A stretch of 7,331 bases of DNA, from positions 1-7,331 of the forward strand of contig WFRT01000095.1 in the NCBI GenBank assembly GCA_015486445.1, written 5' to 3'. The DNA comes from Pseudomonadota bacterium (GTDB lineage: Bacteria > Desulfobacterota > Anaeroferrophillalia > Anaeroferrophillales > Tharpellaceae). The translations under genes were made by a program, and so were the position numbers. Below, one piece after another: positions 1 through 6,186 of this stretch. Every line of letters starts with the position of its first letter. Position 1 is the stretch's first letter. Under the pieces are notes generated by a model that made no database searches, had not been told where the DNA came from, and saw only the letters and a list, made by a program, of their open reading frames with translations.

Positions 1-2
1 AT

Positions 3-110
3 GGTGCTGTCGCGGGCGCTGATCTGGAAAAATCTGTCAAGCACGGGAAGGTTTCCTGGGCGGTTGAGGACCGGGGTGGAAAGGCGCTGGCGGCCGGCGG
101 CCGCCTGTAA
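3..110 (+). CDS. 3' end of an unrecognised gene (partial)
   Basis: An open frame runs in from the left edge and stops at TAA (108-110), giving 35 residues that end in AVEDRGGKALAAGGRL. This frame looks more protein-like than the other two: one stops almost at once, and the other gives an Arg/Trp-rich product. The composition is soluble, with no membrane segment. I do not recognise the family, and the fragment is too short to place. It is separated from the next gene by 175 bases, so it probably belongs to an upstream transcription unit. Confidence 0.4.
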   Translation, partial: GAVAGADLEKSVKHGKVSWAVEDRGGKALAAGGRL

Positions 111-285
111 GTCGCACGCCTGTTGAAACTGCCGCATAAGTAGCAAATGGCTGGTGCCAGTACAAGTATTTTTATAGATTTTTTTTCCGCCAGTTGTTAT
201 ACCTTGCGCTGCTTGGCGGGGTTGGGTAAATAATTGTTGACGGCCGGTTTTGCTTTCCGCTGCAAAACCTGGTCAAGGATGGTTT
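111..285. other. Intergenic region with T-rich patch
   Basis: This gap lies between the partial gene and the transglycosylase. It holds an A+T-rich patch around 165-186, including a run of eight T at 179-186, which contrasts with the GC-rich surroundings. The only stem upstream of the T run is weak (TGGC/GCCA, 148-159), so a classical terminator is not supported. A TTGACG at 237-242 resembles a -35 box but has no good -10 partner about 17 bases on. The operon promoter probably lies here, but I cannot point to it. Confidence 0.3.
275..279 (+). promoter_or_regulatory. Ribosome binding site of the transglycosylase gene
   Basis: AAGGA lies six bases before the ATG at 286. It favours that start over the in-frame TTG at 250, which has no such site. 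The ATG start also leaves a clean signal peptide at the N-terminus. Confidence 0.7.
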
Positions 286-1224
286 ATGTTACGGCGCGGC
301 GGTCTCTTTTTCCTGTTTTTCTGGCTGCTGGCGGCGGTTGTTCCGGCAGGGCCCGGTTCGGCCCGGGCCGGCCAGGCCCTGTACCAGCGCCTGGCCGGGG
401 AGCCCGGGGTCGATCGGCAGCTGGTGGCCCGACTGCAGCGGCTTGAAAGATTCGAGGTCGACACTGAAATTATCGCCAAGAATCTCAAGCAGTCGGAATA
501 CAAGGCCGCCTATGAACATTTCCTGACTCCGCCCGCGGTCAGGAAGGCGTCTGACTTTCTGCAGACAAACCGGGACTGGCTTGATGACATCGGTTCCCGC
601 TACGGGGTCGAGCCCGAGGTGATCGTTGCCATTTTCCTGGTGGAATCGGATCTCGGCCGTTATCCCGGGCGTTACCACCTGCTCACGGTTTTTACCTCGC
701 TGGCCTTGTGTGACCGCAAGGCGGCGGTCGACAAGGTTTACAAAAAGTTGAAAAAGGGCCACCCGAAGCTGAATTACGACTGGCTCGAGCACCGGGCCCG
801 AAAGAAAGCGGCCTGGGGCTACCGCCAGCTGGTCGCCCTGCTCAAACTGAGCGATCGGCTGGAGATCGAAACCGTCAAGGGCTCATGGGCCGGGGCTTTC
901 GGCATCTGTCAGTTCATTCCGACCAGCTGCCTGACCTACGCGGTCGACGGCGATGGCGACGGCCTGATCGATCTTTACAATTTCCGGGACGCCTCCGCCA
1001 GCGTCGCCAACTACTTGAAAAGCAACGGCTGGCGGCCGGGACTCAAGCGCCGGGCCCGGGAGAAGGTGGTTTGGAGCTACAACCACAGCCGGCCCTACTG
1101 CGAGACCATTGTCGCCCTGGTTGAACGTTTGGAAAAGGATTCCGCAGCCCGGCCCGGGGCCGGGTCCAGTGGACAGAAGAGCCGCGCCGGGTCCGGAAAA
1201 AACGCCGGGAAGGTGCGCCCGTGA
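286..1224 (+). CDS. mltB: MltB-like lytic murein transglycosylase (GH103, SLT_2 family)
   Basis: Periplasmic enzyme expected to cleave the MurNAc-GlcNAc bond of peptidoglycan, leaving 1,6-anhydro-MurNAc ends. The product is 312 residues. Residues 1-28 form a Sec signal peptide (MLRRGG, then a Phe/Leu-rich core ending at Ala-Arg-Ala). There is no lipobox Cys, so unlike E. coli MltB it is probably soluble or loosely attached. The catalytic domain spans about 85-285. It has RYGVEPEVIVAIFLVESDLG (105-124) with Glu120 as the catalytic acid, GSWAGAFGICQFIPTS (199-214), the acidic loop DGDGDGLIDL (221-230) matching the EF-hand-like calcium site of Slt35, and SVANYLKSNGW (239-249). The last 30 residues are a Gly/Ala/Lys/Arg tail, probably disordered. 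Four Cys (142, 208, 215, 272) in an exported protein could form disulfides. The gene ends in a GTGA overlap with tmk and appears to be the first gene of the operon. Family assignment is secure; exact substrate preference is not. Confidence 0.9.
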   Translation: MLRRGGLFFLFFWLLAAVVPAGPGSARAGQALYQRLAGEPGVDRQLVARLQRLERFEVDTEIIAKNLKQSEYKAAYEHFLTPPAVRKASDFLQTNRDWLDDIGSRYGVEPEVIVAIFLVESDLGRYPGRYHLLTVFTSLALCDRKAAVDKVYKKLKKGHPKLNYDWLEHRARKKAAWGYRQLVALLKLSDRLEIETVKGSWAGAFGICQFIPTSCLTYAVDGDGDGLIDLYNFRDASASVANYLKSNGWRPGLKRRAREKVVWSYNHSRPYCETIVALVERLEKDSAARPGAGSSGQKSRAGSGKNAGKVRP

Positions 1225-1883
1225 GCGGGGTCGGCGGCCGGCTGGTAAGCTTCGAGGGCATCGAGGGTTGCGGCAAGTCGACCCAGATCGGGATGCTGGC
1301 CGAATACCTCATAAGCCAGGGGCTGACGGTTACGGTGACCCGGGAGCCCGGGGCCACCCGGCTCGGCCTGGAATTGAGGAAACTGCTGCTCGACCCGGTC
1401 CATGATCCGGACGCCCTGACCGAGTTGCTGCTGTACCTGGCCGACCGCCGCGAGCATGTTCGCCGGATTATCGGTCCGGCCCTGCAGCGGGGAGAAATTG
1501 TCCTGGTCGATCGTTACATTGATTCGACCTGGGCCTACCAGGGGTATGCCGGCCGCGATCCCGAACTGGGCACCGGCCTGGTCGAGGAACTCAACCGGCG
1601 GGTGGTCGGGGAGTGCCGGCCGCAGTTGACCTTTGTGCTTGACTGCCCGGCCCGGCTCGGCCTGGAGCGGGCCCGGAGGCGTAACCGCGAGACCGGGGAG
1701 GCCGGAATCGCCGATCGCTTTGAACAGCGCCGGATGGCATTTCACGAACGGGTCCGTCAAGCTTTTCTCGAATTGGCCCGGCGTGAACCGGGACGTTTCC
1801 GGGTGGTGGACGCCGAGCGCCCGGCAACCGAGATTTTTCACGATATCCGGCGGGAGTTCCTGGCCGATTATGCCGTTAGCTGA
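1221..1883 (+). CDS. tmk: Thymidylate kinase (dTMP kinase)
   Basis: Cytoplasmic enzyme that phosphorylates dTMP to dTDP with ATP, an essential step in dTTP supply. The 220-residue length is normal for the family. The P-loop is FEGIEGCGKST (11-21). The TREPG motif is at 40-44 (TREPGAT, with Ala where Gly is more usual). DRY is at 97-99, followed by IDSTWAYQG, which lines the dTMP pocket. The LID region (about 150-170) carries several Arg, and the P-loop lacks the catalytic Arg of type I enzymes, so this looks like the E. coli-type (type II) kinase. The GTG start overlaps the transglycosylase stop by four bases (GTGA), indicating translational coupling. The 3' end overlaps holB by 14 bases. The holB pairing is a very common arrangement in bacteria. 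Confidence 0.96.
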   Translation: MSGVGGRLVSFEGIEGCGKSTQIGMLAEYLISQGLTVTVTREPGATRLGLELRKLLLDPVHDPDALTELLLYLADRREHVRRIIGPALQRGEIVLVDRYIDSTWAYQGYAGRDPELGTGLVEELNRRVVGECRPQLTFVLDCPARLGLERARRRNRETGEAGIADRFEQRRMAFHERVRQAFLELARREPGRFRVVDAERPATEIFHDIRREFLADYAVS

Positions 1884-2880
1884 ATTGTTGGGACAGGACC
1901 TGGCCCGTCGTCGCCTGCTGCATCTGGCACACAGCGGACAGGTTCCGGCGGCCATGCTTTTTGCCGGTCCTCCCGGGGTCGGCAAAGCCTTGGCGGCCCG
2001 GGCTTTTGTCCAGGTGCTGAACTGTCGGCACAAAGAGGAGAATGATGCCTGCGGCCGTTGTGCCACCTGCATCCAGGTGGCCCGCGGCCGTTATCCCGAC
2101 CTTTTCCGGGTGGCTCCCGACGGCAGCCAGATCAAGCTCAAGCAGGTTCGCGCCATCCAGGAGTTTATCGGCTTCGCCCCGATGGTGGGGGACTGGCGGA
2201 TGGTGATTATCGAGGAGGCTCACCGGCTCAACCGGGAGGCTGCCAACGCCCTGTTGAAAACCCTGGAGGAGCCTCCGCCCGGGGGGTTGTTTATCCTCCT
2301 GAGCCATCGCCATAACCTGCTGCCGGAAACCGTGCTCTCGCGCTGTTTGCTGCTGCCGTTCGTTTTTCTCAAGAGCGCTGAGGTCGTACGTATCCTTGAA
2401 CGGCAGGAACGGCAGGCTGAGCCCGGTGCCGGCGGCCGGGATGACGAAGTCTTAGAGACCGCCGCGGCCTGGTCCGGCGGCAGCCTCGAACGGGCCCGGT
2501 TTTTTCTCGATCCCGACAACCTGCAATGGGGCCGGGATTTCATCTCGGCCTTTGTCGGTTTGCCGCGGTCGGGCCCCGTGGCCGCTCTCGAGCTGGCGGC
2601 TGAGGCAGCCGCTTTCGACCAGCGGGAGATACTTTTCTACCTCTTGAAACTTTTTCTGCATGAAGCCCTGCTGGCCTCCCGGAACAGCGGCGGCCGGGAA
2701 AAAGGTTTTCGCGGGGTCTGGAGGGAGGAGATTGCTTTTTTTGCCGGCTTCGGCCCGGCCCGGCTGCTGTCGTGGCAGGCCCGGCTGCAGGCAATCGAGG
2801 ACGAGCTCAATTTCAATATCAACCTGCAACTGGCTTTCGAGGCATTTTTCCTCGAGGTTGCCGCCGGCGGCAGGGATTGA
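1870..2880 (+). CDS. holB: DNA polymerase III subunit delta' (clamp loader)
   Basis: Clamp-loader subunit expected to work with DnaX and delta to open and load the beta sliding clamp. The product is 336 residues. It has a Walker A-like loop GPPGVGKA (33-40), in which Ala40 replaces the Ser/Thr needed for nucleotide binding. A four-Cys zinc knuckle follows (C52, C61, C64, C67; NC...ACGRCATC). Next come a Walker B-like strand VIIEEAHRLN (112-121), the ANALLKTLEEPP signature (125-136), and the SRC motif at 157-159. The C-terminal half (about 190-336) is the less conserved collar region. A degenerate Walker A together with an SRC motif fits delta' rather than DnaX, since delta' is commonly a non-hydrolysing stator. 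The ATG at 1870 is chosen because the homology begins there (MPLAELLGQD). It lies inside the end of tmk, with GGAG at 1853-1856 as a distant ribosome site, so translation is probably coupled to tmk. Confidence 0.93.
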   Translation: MPLAELLGQDLARRRLLHLAHSGQVPAAMLFAGPPGVGKALAARAFVQVLNCRHKEENDACGRCATCIQVARGRYPDLFRVAPDGSQIKLKQVRAIQEFIGFAPMVGDWRMVIIEEAHRLNREAANALLKTLEEPPPGGLFILLSHRHNLLPETVLSRCLLLPFVFLKSAEVVRILERQERQAEPGAGGRDDEVLETAAAWSGGSLERARFFLDPDNLQWGRDFISAFVGLPRSGPVAALELAAEAAAFDQREILFYLLKLFLHEALLASRNSGGREKGFRGVWREEIAFFAGFGPARLLSWQARLQAIEDELNFNINLQLAFEAFFLEVAAGGRD

Positions 2881-2903
2881 ACCACCGCCGGGCGGCGGTG
2901 GTT
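2880..2903 (+). other. Perfect GC-rich hairpin between holB and ricT
   Basis: AACCACCGCC and GGCGGTGGTT form a perfect 10-base-pair stem around a four-base GGGC loop (an 11th G-C pair is possible with a two-base loop). The stem begins at the last base of the holB stop codon. It ends seven bases before the GAGGA ribosome site of ricT, leaving that site free. No T run follows, so it is not a standard terminator. It may set an mRNA processing or stability boundary, or reduce ribosome read-in from holB. Confidence 0.7.
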
Positions 2904-2910
2904 GATAACC

Positions 2911-2915
2911 GAGGA
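2911..2915 (+). promoter_or_regulatory. Ribosome binding site of ricT
   Basis: GAGGA sits seven bases before the ATG at 2923. This selects that start over the in-frame TTG at 2902, which would place the first residues inside the hairpin stem. Confidence 0.7.
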
Positions 2916-2922
2916 CTGTCTG

Positions 2923-3870
2923 ATGGTAAAACGTTACGCCGGGATCGCTTTTCGTTGTTCCCGGAGAATCTACTGTTTCGAGATTGGGGCCCTGCATCTG
3001 AAAGTCGGGGACGACGTGGTCGTGGAAACCGACCGCGGGGTCAACATGGGAACCCTGGTAATTCCCCCCGAGCAGACCAGCCTGCCGCCCGGCATGGCCC
3101 CCGACAGCGTCAAGAAGGTTCTGCGCAAGGCCCGGGACGAGGATTTCGTCAAGCGGCAGGAGAATGCCGAGCTGGAGAAAGAGGCGCTGCGCATCTGCCG
3201 GGAAAAGATCTCCCGCTACAAGCTCAGCATGAAACTGGTCCAGGCCGAATACATGCACGACGGCAACCGGGTGATTTTCTATTTCACGGCTGAGAACCGG
3301 GTTGATTTCCGGGAGTTGGTCAAGGACCTGGCGCACACCCTGCACGTCCGGGTGGAGATGCGCCAGATCGGCATTCGTGACGCCGCCGGAATGATTGGCG
3401 GGGTCGGCATCTGCGGCCGCGAACTCTGCTGCTCCACCTTCCTGACCTCGTTCGAACCGGTTACCGTGAAAATGGCCAAGGAGCAGAACCTGGCCCTCAA
3501 CCCGATGAAAATTTCGGGCATCTGCGGTCGTCTGATGTGCTGCCTGGGTTACGAGTACGAGAATTATCGCAACTCCGAGGGCGGCCGGCGCCGGCCGCGG
3601 CGCAAGAATCGGGGAAGTTCCGAAGGCGGGAGCGAGAACCGTCCCGGCCGGGCCCCGACCAAAACCTCCGCCAGGGAGACCCCGGATCCGGCCGGGAAGG
3701 CGGTGGAAGAGAAAAAAGGCGCTGAAAATCCGGCCGGGGAAAACGCCCGGAAACCGGGATCCGGCTCCCGGCGCGGAGCCTCCTCATCATCATCATCATC
3801 CGGCCGCCGGTCGCGCGGCGGCCGGGGTGGCAAACAACGCGAGAAAAAGAAGAAAGAGTCAACGTCATGA
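2923..3870 (+). CDS. ricT: RicT / YaaT family Fe-S protein (PSP1 domain)
   Basis: The product is 315 residues. The PSP1 core (about 1-215) contains the family's paired cysteine motifs, CGRELCC (C164, C169, C170) and CGRLMCC (C201, C206, C207). These flank MAKEQNLALNPMKISG (184-199). In Bacillus, RicT acts with RicA and RicF as an Fe-S-containing complex that promotes RNase Y-dependent mRNA maturation and affects sporulation and biofilm formation; the role in Gram-negative bacteria is not established. The region from about 217 to the end is low-complexity, rich in Arg, Gly, Ser and Lys, with a Ser run at 287-293 and a KKKKES end. It is likely disordered and could contact RNA, which is inference. 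It makes the protein longer than Bacillus RicT. The gene follows holB by 42 bases across a hairpin and overlaps metG by four bases (ATGA). The holB-ricT adjacency matches Bacillus. Confidence 0.92.
   Translation: MVKRYAGIAFRCSRRIYCFEIGALHLKVGDDVVVETDRGVNMGTLVIPPEQTSLPPGMAPDSVKKVLRKARDEDFVKRQENAELEKEALRICREKISRYKLSMKLVQAEYMHDGNRVIFYFTAENRVDFRELVKDLAHTLHVRVEMRQIGIRDAAGMIGGVGICGRELCCSTFLTSFEPVTVKMAKEQNLALNPMKISGICGRLMCCLGYEYENYRNSEGGRRRPRRKNRGSSEGGSENRPGRAPTKTSARETPDPAGKAVEEKKGAENPAGENARKPGSGSRRGASSSSSSSGRRSRGGRGGKQREKKKKESTS
3784..3798 (+). repeat. Five tandem TCA units within ricT
   Basis: Five perfect TCA repeats, flanked by TCC codons, encode most of the seven-Ser run (287-293) in the RicT tail. 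Because the unit is three bases, gain or loss of units changes only the Ser count and would not shift the frame. Confidence 0.85.
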
Positions 3871-5402
3871 CGATTGCGGAAAACAAGGTTTACTACGTTA
3901 CGACCCCGATCTATTATGTAAATGACGTGCCCCATATCGGTCACGCCTATACCACCGTGGCCGCCGATGTCGTGGCCCGCTACCAGCGTCTCAAGGGGCG
4001 CGAGGTCTTTTTCCTGACCGGGACCGACGAACACGGCCAGAAAATTGAAAAGACGGCGGCCGCCCGGGGGATGAGCGCCCGCGAACTGGTGGACGAGGTG
4101 GTGGAGCGCTTCCGCCACCTCTGGCAGGTACTCAATATTTCCAACGACGATTTCATCCGCACCAGCGAAGAACGCCACTACCGGGCCGTACACGCTTTTT
4201 TCGAAAAGGTGCGGGCCGCCGGCAAGATCTATCTCGGCCACTACGAGGACTGGTACTGTGTGCCCTGCGAAACCTTCTGGACTGAAAACCAGCTGCACGA
4301 CGGCAACTGTCCGGAGTGCGGCCGCCCGGCGGAAAAGGTCAAGGAGGAGAGTTACTTCTTTGCCATGTCGAGCTACCGGCAGCAGCTTCTCGACTATATC
4401 GACGAACACGACGATTTTATCATGCCGAAAAGCAAGCGCAACGAGATCCTGGGCTTCCTGCGCGAGGAGCTGCGCGACCTGAGCATCAGCCGCTGCAGCT
4501 TCAAGTGGGGCATCCCGGTGCCGGACGACCCGAAACACGTGATCTACGTCTGGTTCGACGCCCTGGTCAACTACCTGACGGCGGCCGGCTATCCCGACGA
4601 CATGGAGCGTTTCAACCGTCTCTGGCCGGCCGACGTTCACCTGATCGGCAAGGACATCCTGCGTTTTCACGCCGTCTACTGGCCGACCTTTCTGTTTGCC
4701 GCCGACCTCCCCCTGCCGCGCCGGGTCTTCGCCCACGGCTGGTGGACGGTCGAGGGCGAGAAGATGTCGAAGTCGGTCGGCAACGTTGTCGACCCCGAGG
4801 CCGTGGTGGCCGAGTACGGGGTCGACGGTTTCCGCTATTTCCTGCTCCGCGAGGTTCCTTTCGGACTTGACGGTGATTTTTCCAGGGAGGCTCTCAAGGG
4901 GCGAATCAACAGCGAACTGGCCAACGACCTCGGCAACCTCTTGAGCCGCACGGTTTCGATGGTCAAAAAGTACCGGGGCCGCAAGCTCCCGGCCGCCGAC
5001 CCGGACGGGGAGTATTACCGGGAGTTCAAGCTCTTAAACGATGAAGTCTTGAAAGCAGTGGACGCCGCTGTCGCCGATCTGGCTTTCAACCGGATGCTGA
5101 CCGCGATCTGGCGGCTGGTGGAAAAATGCAACCGCTTTATCGATGAACGGGCGCCCTGGGCCCTGGCCAGGGACGAGAGCCGGGCCCGGGAACTCGACGA
5201 AGTGCTTTACTGTGTCCTCGAGAGCCTGCGTCTTTTGAGCTGTTACCTTTACCCGGTAATGCCGGAAAAAGCCGAGCAGATGGCTCTTCAGCTCGGCCAA
5301 CCCGCGCCGATGGAAAACCCCGGAGCCGGGCTTTTCGCCTGGGGCGGCCTGGCTCCCGGCGAAAGTGCCAAGGGCCGTCCCTTGTTTCCCCGGCTGGAAT
5401 GA
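3867..5402 (+). CDS. metG: Methionyl-tRNA synthetase
   Basis: Class I synthetase that charges tRNA-Met and initiator tRNA with methionine. The product is 511 residues. The Rossmann fold carries HIGH (23-26) within TTPIYYVNDVPHIGHAYT and KMSKS (299-303) within GEKMSKSVGN. The connective insertion holds one four-Cys zinc knuckle (C131, C134, C148, C151). The helical anticodon-binding domain follows (about 345-475), with the FIDERAPW segment ending in Trp430, which corresponds to the anticodon-stacking Trp of the family. The protein ends at about 511, so the C-terminal Trbp111/EMAP-like tRNA-binding domain of E. coli MetRS is absent; this shorter form is common. The ATG overlaps the ricT stop (ATGA), so the two are probably translationally coupled. 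It is the last gene before the inverted-repeat element and probably ends the operon. Confidence 0.97.
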   Translation: MTIAENKVYYVTTPIYYVNDVPHIGHAYTTVAADVVARYQRLKGREVFFLTGTDEHGQKIEKTAAARGMSARELVDEVVERFRHLWQVLNISNDDFIRTSEERHYRAVHAFFEKVRAAGKIYLGHYEDWYCVPCETFWTENQLHDGNCPECGRPAEKVKEESYFFAMSSYRQQLLDYIDEHDDFIMPKSKRNEILGFLREELRDLSISRCSFKWGIPVPDDPKHVIYVWFDALVNYLTAAGYPDDMERFNRLWPADVHLIGKDILRFHAVYWPTFLFAADLPLPRRVFAHGWWTVEGEKMSKSVGNVVDPEAVVAEYGVDGFRYFLLREVPFGLDGDFSREALKGRINSELANDLGNLLSRTVSMVKKYRGRKLPAADPDGEYYREFKLLNDEVLKAVDAAVADLAFNRMLTAIWRLVEKCNRFIDERAPWALARDESRARELDEVLYCVLESLRLLSCYLYPVMPEKAEQMALQLGQPAPMENPGAGLFAWGGLAPGESAKGRPLFPRLE

Positions 5403-5410
5403 ATTTTTTG

Positions 5411-5510
5411 GTAACTATTCAGCCAACTCCGGGGTCGGGCGCGGCTTTTCTTAAAACCACCCCCCGCCCCCTCCTGAAAGATGGGAGATAGAATTTAGCT
5501 GAATAGTTAC
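5411..5510. repeat. Roughly 100-base element with perfect 13-base terminal inverted repeats
   Basis: GTAACTATTCAGC (5411-5423) and its exact reverse complement GCTGAATAGTTAC (5498-5510) bound a 74-base interior. The arms are A+T-richer than the surrounding genes. The interior contains a C-rich stretch (5457-5474) and a small CTCC/GGAG hairpin. A run of six T follows at 5515-5520, four bases after the right arm, so the structure could also terminate metG transcription. No open reading frame fits inside. It looks like a small non-autonomous repeat (REP- or MITE-like), but copy number cannot be judged from one window. An ATTTTTT on each side (5403-5409 and 5514-5520) is not at equal distance from the arms, so target-site duplication is doubtful. 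Confidence 0.6.
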
Positions 5511-5547
5511 TGGATTTTTTCCTGAAGGAGAAAGGCTGAAAACGGTT

Positions 5548-6126
5548 ATGGCGTTGCCGGAGAAAGAATTTTTCGCGGTCTACCGGGGTCTTGCGGGAGG
5601 TCCGGTTCCGCGGCCGGGCCGGCCGGTGGCCCGGGCCGGGGAACTTCTGGACCGGGTGCTGGATCACCCGAGGATCAGGGAGCGTCTGCTGCACGAACGG
5701 GTTTTTCGCCGCTGGCCCGAAATCGTCGGCGAAGGCATGCTTGACAAGTGCCGGCCGCTCAGGATCAAGCGTTACACCCTTTACCTCGAAGTCAAGAACA
5801 GTTCCTGGGCGCACCAGTTCATCTACCTGCAGGAACAGATCATCACCCGGATCAACCGCCTTGCCGGGGTGGTCCTGGTAACCGCCATCCACTGCCGGGT
5901 GGCGCGCGGCGGCCGCCTCGGGAAAACCCCGGGCGGCCGGCGGGAGACAAAATCCAAGGGCTGCCGGGAGTTGTTCGCGGTTGACGAGGTGGCGGCTTGG
6001 GAACGGCCGATCCGGGAACGGGTCAAGGACCCGGAACTGGCCGCGCTGCTCTGCCGGATGCGGCGCCACTGCGAGGCCCGTAAACGTTTCCTGGGGTCGG
6101 GCCGCCGGCAAAAAAAGCGTTCCTGA
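5548..6126 (+). CDS. dciA: DciA-like protein (DUF721)
   Basis: The product is 192 residues. The DUF721 domain covers about 30-120. It shows LLDRVLDHPRIRERLL (33-48), the hallmark RRWPEIVG (54-61), PLRIKRYTLYLEVKNSSWAHQF (70-91) and a following helix QEQIITRINR (95-104). DciA proteins bind the replicative helicase DnaB and assist its loading in bacteria that lack DnaC or DnaI. That role is inferred here by family, and DUF721 members are not all tested. The C-terminal 70 residues are basic (RGGR...GGRRETKSK, and RRQKKRS at the end) and have no recognised fold. The ATG at 5548 is used, but the AAGGAG at 5525-5530 lies 17 bases away. It is better spaced for an in-frame CTG at 5536, so the start may be four codons earlier. 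The gene follows the inverted-repeat element and may be transcribed separately from metG. Confidence 0.8.
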   Translation: MALPEKEFFAVYRGLAGGPVPRPGRPVARAGELLDRVLDHPRIRERLLHERVFRRWPEIVGEGMLDKCRPLRIKRYTLYLEVKNSSWAHQFIYLQEQIITRINRLAGVVLVTAIHCRVARGGRLGKTPGGRRETKSKGCRELFAVDEVAAWERPIRERVKDPELAALLCRMRRHCEARKRFLGSGRRQKKRS

Positions 6127-6186
6127 ACCCGATTTTCCCCTTTTGTTTCTGTGGCCCTGCTGCGGCAGGCCCCGGCGGCCCGGATC

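Noticed and set aside
237..242. TTGACG as the -35 box of the operon promoter
   Set aside because: No reasonable -10 hexamer lies 16-18 bases downstream; the region there is GC-mixed and matches poorly.
1633..1869. N-terminal extension of holB inside tmk
   Set aside because: The extra 79 residues are an out-of-frame reading of tmk. Delta' homology begins at the ATG at 1870.
1966..1989. Ala in place of Ser/Thr in the holB Walker A loop as a sign of a broken gene
   Set aside because: Delta' subunits commonly have degenerate nucleotide-binding loops, and the rest of the protein is intact.
1095..2072. Long minus-strand open frame across tmk and holB
   Set aside because: It is antisense to two genes with clear motifs and has no recognisable domain.
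3784..3798. TCA repeat as a phase-variation switch
   Set aside because: A three-base unit in coding sequence cannot shift the frame, so it cannot turn the gene on or off.
5403..5520. ATTTTTT on both sides of the inverted-repeat element as a target-site duplication
   Set aside because: The copies lie at different distances from the arms (one base and three bases) and are simple T runs, so coincidence is likely.
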